Origin: Gammaproteobacteria bacterium
GTDB taxonomy: Bacteria > Pseudomonadota > Gammaproteobacteria > Pseudomonadales > Azotimanducaceae
Length of the DNA: 60,591 bases
Direction: 5' to 3'
NCBI GenBank assembly: GCA_026709365.1
Contig: JAPOTD010000104.1
Location: 1-60,591 of the forward strand
Shown here: piece by piece, positions 50,069 through 59,571 of the stretch
Layout of the letters: every line of letters starts with the position of its first letter
How positions within the stretch are numbered: the first letter of the stretch is position 1
Program-made: the position numbers and the translations under genes
The notes under the pieces: generated by a model
Database searches by the model: none
What the model was told of the DNA's origin: nothing
The model's input: the letters and a program-made list of their open reading frames with translations, nothing else

Positions 50069-50679
50069 TGGAAGTCAAGGCGAAGTATTCGCACCTCAAT
50101 GGCGAGGAATACCTGCTCGTTCATCACAAAGCCCGGTGGGAGGAGGTTCAGGATGTGATCGCCAGCATAGACGCCATGGCTTGCAGAACCAAGGTGTCGA
50201 AGGAAAAGACTATGCCAGGGAAAATGCTGTTCTCCCCCGGAGACATGAACAAGGCATTCAAGTCCGGTCTTGAGTCATTGGGGTGGTCGGAGCGGCGCAA
50301 CTCCTTTTGGGTTACTGCGGATCACAAGCTTCTCCGCGGAATCTACGGCTCGCCGCCAGACGAGCAGAAAAGGGCAATTGAAGCCGCAGGGCACGAACCC
50401 ATCGGCTCATACAACCAAACGGACTTCGTGAAGGACCGCATTGCCGTGGAAGTCCAGTTCGGAAAGTACGCGTTCGTCGCCCATGATCTCTTCGTCAAGC
50501 ACTTAAGCTTCTATGTTTCGGACATTATCGACGTGGGCATCGAGATTCTTCCCATGAAGGAATTAGAGAAGGACATGTCTTCCGGCGTCCCCTACTTTGA
50601 GCGCGATTTGTTGAATCTGATACGTCAAGGCCGAGGTGTGCCAGCGGTTCCGCTAGTGCTGGTTGGGATCGCGCCCTAG
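50068..50679 (+). CDS. BglII/BstYI-like restriction endonuclease (R-M system 3)
   Basis: The 203-residue nuclease shows the BglII active-site pattern clearly. Asp119, Glu128 and Gln130 in [20 protein letters not shown] have the same spacing as the known BglII Asp84, Glu93 and Gln95. The following [20 protein letters not shown] segment is typical of the XhoII/BstYI group, which cuts sites related to GATC. The ATG at 50068 shares a base with the methylase stop. It ends 7 bases before the convergent thiolase gene. The cut site is not predictable with certainty, but an R-GATC-Y or A-GATC-T type site is plausible. Confidence 0.85.
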   Translation: MEVKAKYSHLNGEEYLLVHHKARWEEVQDVIASIDAMACRTKVSKEKTMPGKMLFSPGDMNKAFKSGLESLGWSERRNSFWVTADHKLLRGIYGSPPDEQKRAIEAAGHEPIGSYNQTDFVKDRIAVEVQFGKYAFVAHDLFVKHLSFYVSDIIDVGIEILPMKELEKDMSSGVPYFERDLLNLIRQGRGVPAVPLVLVGIAP

Positions 50680-50686
50680 TGTCCGC

Positions 50687-51916
50687 CTACATCCGCTCCA
50701 GGATCGTCGCCGTGCCCATGCCGCCGCCGGTACACATGGCCACCAAGGCGGTCTCCTTGTCCAGCCGGTGCAACTGCTCCACGGCGGTGCCGATCAGCAT
50801 GCCGCCGGTGGCGCCGATGGGGTGGCCCAAGGCGATGGCGCCGCCATCGACGTTGACCACGTCGTGATCGACCTCCATCTCCTTCATGAACTTGAGCACC
50901 ACTGAAGCGAAGGCTTCGTTGATCTCGAACAGGTCGATGTCCTTGGCGGTCATGCCGGCCTTGTCCAAGCACCGCTGCGCCGCGGGCGCCGGGGCGGTGA
51001 GCATGATGAGCGGCTCCGTGCCCGCCGTGGCGGTCATGCGGATGCGGGCCTTGGGCTTGAGGCCGTGGGCCTTGGCGTAGTCGGGACTTGTGACCAGCAC
51101 GGCGCTGGCGCCATCGACCACCCCGGATGAGTTGCCGGCGTGGTGCATGTGGTCGATTTCAGTCACGTCCGGATACACCTCCCGAACCATGTCCTTGAAG
51201 GGCCGGTCGAAGCCGTCGAACTGGGCGTCCGCCATGGCGGCAAAGCTCGGCTTCAAGTCCTTGAGGCTCTCCAAGGTGGTGCCGGGCCGGGGATGCTCAT
51301 CCCGGTCGAGCGCCAAGCTGCCGTCCTCGTTATGGATGGGCACCAGCACGGGCTTGAAGCGCCCCTCCTCGATGGAGCGGGCGGCGCGGGTCTGGCTCTC
51401 CACCGCATAGGCGTCCACGTCGTCACGGGTGAAGCCCTCCAAGGTGGAGATCAGGTCCGCGGAGATGCCCTGGGGCACTTGCGGATGCCGTCGGCGCAGG
51501 TGCTCGTTGTTGGCATGGAAGCCAGCCGCGTGCACCGGCGCGTAGCGGGACATGAACTCGACGCCGCCGCCGATCACCGCCTCCTGCTGGCCGGACATGA
51601 CGCCCATGGCGGCGAACGACACCGCCTGCTGGCCGCTGCCGCAGAACCGGTGCAGGGTGACGCCGGTCACCGACAGCGGCCAGCCGGCGTCCAGCACTGA
51701 CATGCGGGCGATGTCGTGGGCATGGTCGCCGCTGCCGGTGCCGCAGCCCGCCACCACGTCCTCGATGTCCGCGGGGTCGAAGCCCACCCGTTGCTGAAGG
51801 CCGTTCAAGACCTGGGCCAAGCAACGTTGGGGATGCAGATGGCTCAGGGAGCCGACGTCGGGCTTGCCGCGGCCGCGGGGCGAGCGGGCGTGATCGATGA
51901 TCCAAGCTTCGCGCAT
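50687..51916 (-). CDS. Acetyl-CoA C-acyltransferase (thiolase)
   Basis: A 409-residue thiolase that cleaves 3-ketoacyl-CoA in beta-oxidation or condenses acetyl-CoA. The nucleophile Cys lies in [11 protein letters not shown] (about residue 92). The active-site loop NEAFAS, the His in GHPIGATGG, and the second Cys in [10 protein letters not shown] are all present. It starts [17 protein letters not shown]. With the acyl-CoA dehydrogenase and enoyl-CoA hydratase elsewhere in the window it could complete a beta-oxidation set, though the genes are not in one operon. No neighbour on the same strand is close. Confidence 0.94.
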   Translation of the reverse strand: MREAWIIDHARSPRGRGKPDVGSLSHLHPQRCLAQVLNGLQQRVGFDPADIEDVVAGCGTGSGDHAHDIARMSVLDAGWPLSVTGVTLHRFCGSGQQAVSFAAMGVMSGQQEAVIGGGVEFMSRYAPVHAAGFHANNEHLRRRHPQVPQGISADLISTLEGFTRDDVDAYAVESQTRAARSIEEGRFKPVLVPIHNEDGSLALDRDEHPRPGTTLESLKDLKPSFAAMADAQFDGFDRPFKDMVREVYPDVTEIDHMHHAGNSSGVVDGASAVLVTSPDYAKAHGLKPKARIRMTATAGTEPLIMLTAPAPAAQRCLDKAGMTAKDIDLFEINEAFASVVLKFMKEMEVDHDVVNVDGGAIALGHPIGATGGMLIGTAVEQLHRLDKETALVAMCTGGGMGTATILERM

Positions 51917-52010
51917 GGGAGTTCCTCAGTGGTTAGTCGGGAATGGCAGGATTCTAGCGGGCCGATTCGGGCTTGTCGCCAAGTTGCGCCATTGTTGAGT
52001 GAGCACGGGT

Positions 52011-52400
52011 TCAGATTCGTTCGATTGGGCCCGGATATTGCGCCAGCAGTCGGTCTGCCGTTACAAGTGTAGCTCCTTCAACGTGGGCCTGAGCCAGCAG
52101 CATGCGATCGAAAGGATCCCTGTGGAGGGGCGGCAGGAGGTCCACCGCAAGCGCGTGATCCCCGCGAATCGGCAGTTCCTGATAATCGTTGTCCAACAAG
52201 CCGATGCGCAGCTGCCGAGGTTCAACCCGGAAGTCTTCCCGGCCAAGCCCTCGCTTGATGGCGACTTCCCAAAGGCTGGCGGTGCTGAACATGAGATCGG
52301 CGGCTGAGCTATCCAAGAGCGCACGGGTCGCTTCTGGCAGGCGTTGCGGCTCGCTCGCGGCCCAGAGCAACACATGTGTGTCGAGCAAGTAAAGGGTCAC
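52011..52400 (-). CDS. VapC-like PIN-domain toxin
   Basis: A 129-residue PIN-domain RNase of the VapC type. The first acidic residue is in YLLDTHVLLWAASEPQR (Asp7), with further acids in SLWEVAIKRGLG, DPFDRMLLAQA and TADRLLAQYPG. Its start overlaps the stop of the antitoxin gene (ATGA). The pair is a Phd/VapC-type toxin-antitoxin module; the usual target of VapC toxins is tRNA or rRNA, not determinable here. Confidence 0.9.
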   Translation of the reverse strand: MTLYLLDTHVLLWAASEPQRLPEATRALLDSSAADLMFSTASLWEVAIKRGLGREDFRVEPRQLRIGLLDNDYQELPIRGDHALAVDLLPPLHRDPFDRMLLAQAHVEGATLVTADRLLAQYPGPIERI

Positions 52401-52642
52401 TCGCCGCCCCGGAACATTTGCTCTATTTCTTTGCTGCCCATGCTGTCGAAGTCATCGGGGACTTCGATTTTACCGGCCATGAACCCCAAACGCTGCCGCT
52501 GGGGGGCATCGACGAAGTTCAAAGGCACAACCTTGACCATCGGCTTTCCCGCCTTCGCAATAATGAAGGGTTCACCGAGGGCGGCCCGTTCAACCAAACG
52601 GGAAAGGTGGGTCTTCGCTCTATGGATATTGATGGTCTGCAT
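52397..52642 (-). CDS. Phd/YefM-type antitoxin
   Basis: An 81-residue protein starting MQTINIHRAKTHLSRLVERA, the Phd/YefM DNA-binding fold. A GEPFIIAKAGKPMVKVVPL motif follows, and then a more acidic C-terminal segment that would bind the toxin (KIEVPDDFDSMGSKEIEQMF). It is coupled to the downstream VapC gene. An inverted repeat directly upstream is a likely autoregulatory operator. Confidence 0.9.
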   Translation of the reverse strand: MQTINIHRAKTHLSRLVERAALGEPFIIAKAGKPMVKVVPLNFVDAPQRQRLGFMAGKIEVPDDFDSMGSKEIEQMFRGGE

Positions 52643-52655
52643 GACTGAACCTATA

Positions 52656-52678
52656 AACTAACTCAGATGAGTTTAGTT
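52656..52678. promoter_or_regulatory. Inverted repeat upstream of the antitoxin gene, probable operator
   Basis: AACTAACTCA and TGAGTTTAGTT form an imperfect inverted repeat (one-base bulge), ending 13 bases before the antitoxin ATG. TTGAAC and TTTATA hexamers nearby would place it over a promoter. Antitoxin-toxin complexes usually repress through such sites. Confidence 0.5.
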
Positions 52679-52791
52679 CAACATGTAGCGCTCCGTAAAC
52701 TCCGGCTGCATCCGGCGAGGGCCTCACAGCATATGCGTTTTGTGGCTGTGAACCCCGAGAGCTACGCCCGCCCGTTACGCCGAGCGGCTGG

Positions 52792-53565
52792 TCATGAACT
52801 GAGATAGCGCTCCTGCAGCCGCCGCATGCCGTGCAGCCAGCGATCGTAGTCGGTGGTCTTGCGGCGGATGTACTCGGCCACTTCGGGGTGCGGTAGCACG
52901 AGGAAGCGCTCCTCCCGCAGCGCTTCGACCACCGCATCGGCCGCCTGTTCCGGTTCGATCATGCCATCAACCCCCGCCACCCCGGGGCCGTCCGCAGTCA
53001 TCGGCGTGCGCACCGCTTGCGGGCAGAGCACGGACACCTTGATGCCGTCCCGGCCGTGGGTGATTGAAATCCACTCGGCCAAGGCGACCGCCGCGTGCTT
53101 GGTGACGGCATAGGTGACCGAGCCGATTTGGGTGAGCAGACCGGCCGCGGAGGCGGTGTTCAGCAGATAGCCGCCACCTCGGGCGATCATCTTGGGCACC
53201 AGATGGCGAGCCGTCCAGATGTGCGATTGGGTGTTCACCCGCCAGATGGCATCCCACACCTCGTCGGGCTCATCAAGGCCGTTGCCGATGCCGATGCCGG
53301 CATTGGAGCAGAAGAGATCGATGGGGCCGAAGCGGCTCTCGGTTTCGTCGATAAGGCCGATCAAATCGGCCTCGACGCCCACATCGACTTGGCGGGCGGC
53401 GGCACTGGCTTTGCCAACGCGCTCGGCCACGGCTTCGGCACCGTCTCCGTCCAAGTCCGCCACCACGACCTGACGCGCCCCCTCGGCGGCGAACCGCTCG
53501 CACATCGCTCGGCCGATGCCGCTGGCGCCGCCGGTGACGACGATGGTCTTGTCTTGAACTTCCAT
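52792..53565 (-). CDS. Short-chain dehydrogenase/reductase
   Basis: A classical 257-residue SDR with the cofactor motif [12 protein letters not shown], the NAG motif ([11 protein letters not shown]), the catalytic Ser in [10 protein letters not shown], and the YxxxK pair in [25 protein letters not shown] segment follows. The cofactor-specifying DLDGDG after beta-2 suggests NAD(H). The ATG at 53563-53565 has GGGGAG five bases upstream. The substrate is not known; it stands alone between the toxin-antitoxin pair and gltX. Confidence 0.9.
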   Translation of the reverse strand: MEVQDKTIVVTGGASGIGRAMCERFAAEGARQVVVADLDGDGAEAVAERVGKASAAARQVDVGVEADLIGLIDETESRFGPIDLFCSNAGIGIGNGLDEPDEVWDAIWRVNTQSHIWTARHLVPKMIARGGGYLLNTASAAGLLTQIGSVTYAVTKHAAVALAEWISITHGRDGIKVSVLCPQAVRTPMTADGPGVAGVDGMIEPEQAADAVVEALREERFLVLPHPEVAEYIRRKTTDYDRWLHGMRRLQERYLSS

Positions 53566-53681
53566 GAGTACTCCCCGAGCAGGACACCAGAGTGGGACAC
53601 ACATTAGACGTATCGACCGTTCGATTCCATAGTGTGTGTTCCGAGCGGTGCTGGCCGGCGAGGTGGCCTGAGGGCTGTCGA

Positions 53682-55145
53682 TTAGGCCAGCTTTTCGAGC
53701 CGTTTGCGCTGCTTGTTGGACACGCCGAGCGCATCGAGCGCCTCGCGCAGACGCACTCGGCTGACGTCGGCGCCGAGGAAGGCCATGGAATCGAACAGCG
53801 GCAAGGCCACCGCCCGCCCGCTGATGGCGATGAACAGGGGCGCCAGAAAGTCCCGCAAGCTCAAGCCCATGCGCTCGGCGTTGACCTTGCAGAGGGCGAG
53901 CAGCTCCTCCTGGCGCCACTGGGCCAGGGCATCGCAGGCTCGGGCGGTGCGGAACAGCGCCTCCACGACTTGCTCCCGGCTCAGCTTCCTGTGCGTGAAG
54001 TCGTGCTCGCTCAAGGGCCGCCGATCGCCGATCAGGTAGTCCACTTGGGCGGCGATGTCCGCGAAGCGTTCGGTGCGCGTCTGAATCAGGGGCGCGAGCG
54101 GCGCCAAGCGCTGGCGGTTGAGCGCCCAATCCCCAAGCCGGTCCATGAAGGCATCCGCGTCGAGCCCGCGGATGTGCTGCCCATTGAGCCAGTTCAGCTT
54201 CTCAAAGTCGAAGATCGGCCCGCCAAGGGAGACCCGGTCCAACGAAAAAGCCTGCAGGAACTCCGCCTTGGGGAAGATCTCCCGCTCGTCGGGCATCGAA
54301 AAGCCCATCAGGGCCAAGTAGTTGGTGAGCGCTTCGGGCAGGTAGCCGACATCGCGAAAGTAGTCGATGCTGGTCGGATTGCGGCGCTTGGACAGCTTGC
54401 TTCGGTCGGGATTGCGCAGCAGGGGCAGATGCACGAGCGCCGGCATCGGCCAGCCGAAGCAGTCAAACAGCAACTTGTGCTTGGGGGTGGAGTTGATCCA
54501 CTCTTCCCCGCGCAGGATGTGGGTGATGCCCATCAAGTGGTCATCGACCACCACCGCAAGGTGGTAGGTGGGGAAGCCGTCCGCCTTCAGCAGCACCTGC
54601 ATGTCGATCTGGCTGCAAGGAATGGCAAGCTCGCCCCGTAGCTCGTCGCGAAAGCGGCACTCTCCGCTGTCAGGCACCCGCATTCGCACCACCGAAGGCT
54701 CCCCGGCGGTTTGCTTGGCGGAGACCTCGGCTGCGGAGAGGTTCAGGCAGCGGCCGTCATAACCCACCGGTGCGCCCGCCGCCCGCTGTTCGGCGCGCAT
54801 GGTGGCCAAGCGCTCGGGAGTGCAGAAGCAGCGGAAGGCATGGCCTTGGTCGATCAGTTGCTGGGCGTGCTGCCGGTAGATTGCCGTGCGCTCGCTCTGC
54901 CGGTAGGGGCCGTGGGGGCCGCCGATGTCCGGCCCCTCGTCCCAAGGGAGGTCCAGCCAACTCAACGCCGCCAGAATGCGCGCCTCGGAGGCTTCGCTGC
55001 TGCGGGCTTGGTCGGTGTCCTCGATGCGCAGCACAAACTCGCCGCCTTGGCTCTTGGCGAAGGCCCAGTTGAACAGCGCCATGTAGGCGGTGCCAACGTG
55101 GGGATCCCCCGTCGGCGATGGGGCGATGCGGGTGCGTATGCTCAC
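53682..55145 (-). CDS. gltX: Glutamyl-tRNA synthetase
   Basis: The 487-residue class I synthetase attaches Glu to its tRNA. The HIGH motif is [15 protein letters not shown] at the start, and KMSKS appears as [10 protein letters not shown] near residue 245. The anticodon-binding helical domain occupies the last 180 residues. The GTG at 55143-55145 is chosen because homology starts there. The gene follows lpxC after 35 bases on the same strand, an unusual pairing. Whether it is the only GltX is not known. Confidence 0.95.
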   Translation of the reverse strand: MSIRTRIAPSPTGDPHVGTAYMALFNWAFAKSQGGEFVLRIEDTDQARSSEASEARILAALSWLDLPWDEGPDIGGPHGPYRQSERTAIYRQHAQQLIDQGHAFRCFCTPERLATMRAEQRAAGAPVGYDGRCLNLSAAEVSAKQTAGEPSVVRMRVPDSGECRFRDELRGELAIPCSQIDMQVLLKADGFPTYHLAVVVDDHLMGITHILRGEEWINSTPKHKLLFDCFGWPMPALVHLPLLRNPDRSKLSKRRNPTSIDYFRDVGYLPEALTNYLALMGFSMPDEREIFPKAEFLQAFSLDRVSLGGPIFDFEKLNWLNGQHIRGLDADAFMDRLGDWALNRQRLAPLAPLIQTRTERFADIAAQVDYLIGDRRPLSEHDFTHRKLSREQVVEALFRTARACDALAQWRQEELLALCKVNAERMGLSLRDFLAPLFIAISGRAVALPLFDSMAFLGADVSRVRLREALDALGVSNKQRKRLEKLA

Positions 55146-55180
55146 CGGCGCCGACCCGAACGCTGGCGACCTGCGAACCG

Positions 55181-56092
55181 CTAGGCTTGGACGGCCGATG
55201 ACGGCATTATGGACGGCTCCAGGCCGTCGCGCCCGACCGTGCAGATGTCCCAAGCGTCGTCACAGCGCAGCAGCGCCCGGGCCAGCTTGTTGTTCAGCGC
55301 GTGGCCGGACATGTGGCCGCTGAACGCGCCCAGAATCGGACGCCCGAGCAGGTAGAGGTCGCCGATGGCGTCGAGCACCTTGTGCTTGACGAACTCGTCG
55401 CGATAGCGCAGCCCGCTGTCATTGAGCACCCGGCAGTCATCTATGCCCACCGCATTCTCCAAGCTGGAGCCTAGGCACTTGTTGATGGCCTGCGCTTGGC
55501 TGAGTTCGCTGAGCAGGCCGAACGAGCGGGCGCGGCTGACCTCCTTGGCGTAGGACACCCGGGAGAAGTCAAAGCGGGCGTGCTTGGGAAAGCGGTTGTA
55601 CACCGGGTGGTCGGCCACGAAAGTGTAGGACGCCGTGAAGCCCGGGTGGGGGCTGAGCGCGGCGAAGGCTTCCCCTTGGGTGACGCGGACCTCCCGGTTG
55701 ATGCGGATGAACGCCTTCTCCGCGTCCTGCTCCACGAGGCCCACAGAGTCGATCAAATCGACGAACGGCGCCGCGCTGCCGTCCATGATCGGCACTTCCT
55801 CGGCACTGAGCTCGACGATCAGGTTGTCCACGCCAACGCCCCAGAGCGCCGACAGCAGATGCTCCACCGTCGAAACCTGCACGCCGCCGTTGGCTATGCT
55901 CGTGGCCAGCGTGGTGTCGGAGACGTTCTGCGCACAAGCGCGGACGCTGCCGCGCCCCGGCAGGTCGGTGCGGACAAAAAGCACGCCTGTGTTCTCCCCG
56001 GCAGGGCGTAAGGCCATGCGAACCTTTTGTCCCGAATGCACGCCGATGCCGATGGCATGCACGGGTTGCTTGATCGTGCGCTGAGGAATCAT
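55181..56092 (-). CDS. lpxC: UDP-3-O-acyl-N-acetylglucosamine deacetylase LpxC
   Basis: LpxC catalyses the committed zinc-dependent step of lipid A synthesis, which shows an outer membrane with lipopolysaccharide. The 303 residues start MIPQRTIKQPVHAIGIGVHSG. The zinc ligands are the His in TVEHLLSALWG (about 78) and the His and Asp in KHKVLDAIGDLYL (about 237 and 241), with a C-terminal catalytic His in GHMSGHALNN. The ATG at 56090-56092 has GGGAG ahead of it; a codon seven positions upstream is less likely. lpxC usually closes the dcw cell-division cluster; here it stands before gltX instead. Confidence 0.96.
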   Translation of the reverse strand: MIPQRTIKQPVHAIGIGVHSGQKVRMALRPAGENTGVLFVRTDLPGRGSVRACAQNVSDTTLATSIANGGVQVSTVEHLLSALWGVGVDNLIVELSAEEVPIMDGSAAPFVDLIDSVGLVEQDAEKAFIRINREVRVTQGEAFAALSPHPGFTASYTFVADHPVYNRFPKHARFDFSRVSYAKEVSRARSFGLLSELSQAQAINKCLGSSLENAVGIDDCRVLNDSGLRYRDEFVKHKVLDAIGDLYLLGRPILGAFSGHMSGHALNNKLARALLRCDDAWDICTVGRDGLEPSIMPSSAVQA

Positions 56093-56130
56093 GCGGTTTC
56101 TCCCAAAGCCCATAAGCGAGGCCGGAATCG

Positions 56131-56270
56131 ACTATACCCTATCTGGACGATAAAATGAAGAAAAAGTGGAGAAAAAAAGAAACGCGCAAGTGCTTGGCAA
56201 TTTGCCGTACCAATAAAAGAATTATTATTGTTTTTCAATTGGTTAATTGATCAAAACAGTCTGCAGCGCA
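56131..56270. promoter_or_regulatory. AT-rich intergenic island with a probable lpxC promoter
   Basis: This is the most AT-rich stretch in the window. On the minus strand TATAGT (56131-56136) is a likely -10 for lpxC, about 40 bases before the ATG, with no strong -35 (upstream A/T runs could act as an UP element). The remainder, to about 56270, contains runs such as AGAAAAAAAG and an AATTGGTTAATT, and may also serve dusA. No gene is seen. Confidence 0.45.
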
Positions 56271-56380
56271 AGCCGTTGATACATATTGATACAAGTTGCC
56301 CCGCCCGAGGCGTCCGCTCGGCACTGATCCAAGCCGACCGAACTCGGCTGCCACTCAACTCAAGTACAATACCGCGCACC

Positions 56381-57442
56381 ATGAATGACGCGCAACACGG
56401 AACGCGCTCAAGGGCCGGGGCGCCAACGGCGAAAGAGCGGCTCGCGGTGGCGCCAATGATGGCTTGCACCGACACCCATTGCCGCACCTTGCATCGCCTG
56501 TTCAGCCCCAAGGCCCTGCTGTTCACTGAAATGGTCACCGCCGGGGCTGTGGTATTCGGCCCTCGCCAGCGCCTGCTGCGCTTCCAGCCCGCCGAGGCGC
56601 CGGTGGCCTGCCAATTGGGCGGCAGCGAACCGGACCTGCTGGCTGAGGCGGCGCAAATCGCGGCTGGCGCCGGCTTTGCGGAGATCAATCTCAACGTGGG
56701 CTGCCCGTCGCCGCGGGTGCGCCAAGGCGCCTTCGGCGCCGCGCTGATGGCCGAGCCTCGGCGCGTGGCGGATTGCGTGGCAGCCATGGCCGCCCAGGTT
56801 GAGGTGCCGGTTACGGTCAAATGCCGCCTGGGGCTGGATGGGCAGGAGTCCGATGCCTTTCTCGATGAATTCATTGCCGCCGTCTCCGAAGCGGGTTGCC
56901 GAACCGTTTACGTCCATGCCCGAATAGCGGTGCTCAATGGATTGAATCCGGCCCAGAACCGCAGCATCCCGCCCTTGCAGCCGGAGCGCGTGCATGCCCT
57001 CAAGGGCCGCTTCCCCGAGTTGCGCATCATTGCCAATGGCGGCATCGACACGCTGGCGGGCGCGGCTGCGTACTTGACGCATGTCGATGGCGTCATGATC
57101 GGCCGCGCGGCTTGGCGGGAGCCCCGCTTTCTGAGCCGCTTGGACAACATGATGCATGGCACGCCAATGGTGTCGCAGCGCGATGCGCTGGATGCCTATC
57201 TCGGCCATGTGCGCAACCAACTGTCGCAGGGGGAGCGGCTCGCTGACTTGGTGCGGCCCATTCTGGGCCTTTTCAAGGGACAGCCTGGCGCGCGGCGCTA
57301 TCGGCAGCGGCTTTCCTGCGCCAAGGCCTTGCGCAGCAACCGCCTTGCCGTGGTGCTGGACGCCATCGACCAACTGGCGTTCGGCTTGGAAGCGCCCCAA
57401 GGTCCGGCTGCATGCGCCATTGAGAAGCCAAGGGCGGCCTGA
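56381..57442 (+). CDS. dusA: tRNA-dihydrouridine(20/20a) synthase
   Basis: The 353-residue flavoenzyme reduces uridine to dihydrouridine in the D-loop of tRNA. The FMN-barrel start LAVAPMMACTDTHCR, the catalytic Cys in NLNVGCPSPRVRQGAFGAALM (about residue 107), and the phosphate-binding IIANGGIDTL and GVMIGRAAW are as in DusA. The ATG at 56381 is chosen by homology; the open frame upstream crosses the AT-rich island and is not similar. The TGA shares a base with the next gene (TGATG). Confidence 0.95.
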   Translation: MNDAQHGTRSRAGAPTAKERLAVAPMMACTDTHCRTLHRLFSPKALLFTEMVTAGAVVFGPRQRLLRFQPAEAPVACQLGGSEPDLLAEAAQIAAGAGFAEINLNVGCPSPRVRQGAFGAALMAEPRRVADCVAAMAAQVEVPVTVKCRLGLDGQESDAFLDEFIAAVSEAGCRTVYVHARIAVLNGLNPAQNRSIPPLQPERVHALKGRFPELRIIANGGIDTLAGAAAYLTHVDGVMIGRAAWREPRFLSRLDNMMHGTPMVSQRDALDAYLGHVRNQLSQGERLADLVRPILGLFKGQPGARRYRQRLSCAKALRSNRLAVVLDAIDQLAFGLEAPQGPAACAIEKPRAA

Positions 57443-57891
57443 TGCTGGCCCGCCTGCTGGAGCGCATTCAAGCGCCCTCCTCCGATGACAGCCCGGATAC
57501 CACCGTTGAATTGGCGGCGGCGGTGCTGTTGATTGAGGTGGCTTGGGCCGATCATCACGTGACTGATGCGGAACTGGAGGCGATTGAGCGGTCGCTCGGG
57601 GCGGTGCTTAAAGTCAGCGGCGAAGACCTGAGCGCCTTGATGGGCGAGTCCCGCCGAGCGCAGCGGGAAAGCGTGGGCCTGCATCGATTCACGAAGGCCA
57701 TCGTGGATGCGTGGAGCGCAGAGCAGCGATTCGATCTGTTGGTTCAGCTATGGCGCTTGGCCTACTGCGACGCCGGCCTCGACAAGTACGAGGAGGCGGC
57801 GATCCGCAAGATCGCCGACCTGCTCTACGTGGACCACCCCAGGTTCATCGCCGCCAAGCTCAAAGCGAAGCGGCTTGTGGCGGTGGGTTAG
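57442..57891 (+). CDS. TerB-like protein
   Basis: A 149-residue all-helical protein of the TerB (tellurite-resistance B) family. It has LLIEVAWADHHVTDAELEAI, an acidic helix that binds metal in TerB, and a second repeat-like LWRLAYCDAGLDKYEEAAIR. The function in cells without a ter operon is unknown. It is coupled to dusA by a shared base. Its last 32 bases overlap, tail to tail, the end of the STAS gene on the other strand. Confidence 0.82.
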   Translation: MLARLLERIQAPSSDDSPDTTVELAAAVLLIEVAWADHHVTDAELEAIERSLGAVLKVSGEDLSALMGESRRAQRESVGLHRFTKAIVDAWSAEQRFDLLVQLWRLAYCDAGLDKYEEAAIRKIADLLYVDHPRFIAAKLKAKRLVAVG

Positions 57892-58381
57892 AGTCCTCCA
57901 AGTCGTCCTCCAAGGCGGCCATCAGATCCCTGAAGGTATCCTCGTTGCGGGCGTTCATCGACATCAGGGTGCGATGGGCGTCGATGACTTGGCTGCGCAG
58001 CACGTCCTCGCGCGTGTTGGCCAAGCGTGGCAGCTCGGTGAGTTGGGCGGTTTCGCTGAGCGGCGAATCGATGATGTGGAAGACATCCTCAAAGCCCATG
58101 GTGGTCAGGATTCGGGTCACGTCCGGCCGCGTGGAGACCAAGGTGGGCACGTAGTCGAAGCGGCGGCCCGCCTCGATCGAGAGCTTGGCCAGCAGGCCCA
58201 GCGAGGTGCTGTCGATGGCGTCGATTTCGGAAAGGTCCACCAGGACGGACTTGAACTCGGCGTCGCTGAACATGCGCTCCAGAAAGCCGTCGATGGCACC
58301 GCTGACGGTGAGCCGGACATCGCCGGTGAACTTCAGTTCATAGACGCCGTCGTAGGCGGCGGCGAGTATCTTCCCGGGCAT
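57860..58381 (-). CDS. STAS-domain anti-sigma factor antagonist (RssC-like)
   Basis: The 173-residue protein has a STAS domain with the phosphorylatable Ser in DAIDSTSLGLLAKL (about residue 58), then a C-terminal extension of about 60 residues. It begins one base after the stop of the PP2C response-regulator gene. In such pairs the phosphatase removes phosphate from the STAS Ser, freeing the STAS protein to bind its partner. The arrangement beside dusA recalls the RssB-RssC pair of Pseudomonas aeruginosa. No anti-sigma kinase gene is in the window. Confidence 0.82.
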   Translation of the reverse strand: MPGKILAAAYDGVYELKFTGDVRLTVSGAIDGFLERMFSDAEFKSVLVDLSEIDAIDSTSLGLLAKLSIEAGRRFDYVPTLVSTRPDVTRILTTMGFEDVFHIIDSPLSETAQLTELPRLANTREDVLRSQVIDAHRTLMSMNARNEDTFRDLMAALEDDLEDSNPPPQAASL

Positions 58382-58382
58382 G

Positions 58383-59492
58383 TTAGGACTCCTTGGATAC
58401 CATCAGGCAGGTCACGTCGTCGGGGCCGTGGGCGTCGTCGCCGTCAGCCAGCTCCAGCGCCCGCCAAAGGCCGCCCAGGGTGTCGTTTTCCGCCACCGCC
58501 TTCAGCAGCAACTGCTCCTTGACCGCCAATTCACCGTCGGGCAGCAGGTCGAGCACGCCGTCGGTGAACGTGACCAGCCGATCGCCGACGGCGGGCTTGA
58601 GGGTGAGGATGTCGTAGCTGACGGCGTCGAACAGGCCAATCGGCTTGCCCGTCAGCTCCAGAAAGCGGGCCTCGCCGCCGCTGACGAAGGCCATGGGCGG
58701 ATAGTGGCCCGCATTGGCGATGCGGATGCTGTCGTCCTTGAGGTCGCAGACTGCGATGAGGAGGGCCACGTGCTTGTCCATGTGCTGGTCGAGCAGTTCG
58801 TTGTTCAACCACTCCAGTATCTGTCCTGGGTTCCTCATCATGGGCCGCCGGTACTCGCGCCTGAGCCTTCGGGAGAAGTTCTTCAGCAGCACGGTGACGA
58901 AGGCCGACGATGCGCCATGGCCGGAGACGTCGGCGACGTAGAAGGCGAAGTAGCGTTCGCCGATGCGGAAGTAGTCCACGAAGTCGCCGCTCAGAATGAG
59001 CGACGGCACGATGCGGTGGCGCAGCCGATAGCAGTCTATGGCCATGGGGTTGGGCGGCAGCATGCCCAGTTGGACGTGCCGCCCGGCGCGCTGGTCGCGC
59101 TTGAGGTCGCGCACGAAGTGGTCGAGCCGGGTCTCCAACTGCCCCGCGACGGCCTTGAAGCGGTCGAGGACGATGGCCACCCGCTCCGCAAAGTCCGTCG
59201 CCTTGCCCGGCAGTTGCCAGACATCGGCAAGACCCGCCTGCAGCGCCTTGAACAGCAGGTCAGGGGACAGTTCGCTGGACGCCAAGGCGACGGGAATGTA
59301 GCGGAATTGGCTGGCCAACTCCTCCGACCACTCGAAGCGGTCGCATATTACGAGCTCGGGATGCGCATGGTCACAGATGCGAACGGCCGCGCTGAGGTTC
59401 GATGCGGACAGCAGCGGATACCCCAGTTCATTGAACTGATCCGCTAGCGAAGGCGCCGCCCCTGGATCAGTTTCGACTACCAGAAGGCTCAT
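58383..59492 (-). CDS. Response regulator with PP2C phosphatase domain (RssB-like)
   Basis: A 369-residue protein with an N-terminal receiver domain: acidic residues in SLLVVETDPG and a probable phospho-acceptor Asp in LVICDRFEW, near residue 55. A helical linker follows, then a PP2C (SpoIIE-type) Ser/Thr phosphatase with the metal-binding GDFVDYFRIGERYFAFYVAD, VSGHGASSAF and TDGVLDLLPDG motifs. The ATG at 59490-59492 is preferred over an upstream frame extension. Phosphorylation of the receiver would set phosphatase activity toward the neighbouring STAS protein. The cognate histidine kinase is not in this window. Confidence 0.88.
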   Translation of the reverse strand: MSLLVVETDPGAAPSLADQFNELGYPLLSASNLSAAVRICDHAHPELVICDRFEWSEELASQFRYIPVALASSELSPDLLFKALQAGLADVWQLPGKATDFAERVAIVLDRFKAVAGQLETRLDHFVRDLKRDQRAGRHVQLGMLPPNPMAIDCYRLRHRIVPSLILSGDFVDYFRIGERYFAFYVADVSGHGASSAFVTVLLKNFSRRLRREYRRPMMRNPGQILEWLNNELLDQHMDKHVALLIAVCDLKDDSIRIANAGHYPPMAFVSGGEARFLELTGKPIGLFDAVSYDILTLKPAVGDRLVTFTDGVLDLLPDGELAVKEQLLLKAVAENDTLGGLWRALELADGDDAHGPDDVTCLMVSKES

Positions 59493-59571
59493 TTTTCTTT
59501 CGGCAAGGCAAACGGTCACGCAAAAGCGTTAAGGAACTCTACTCCTATTCGTTCAACTTTGGTACTCTCTT

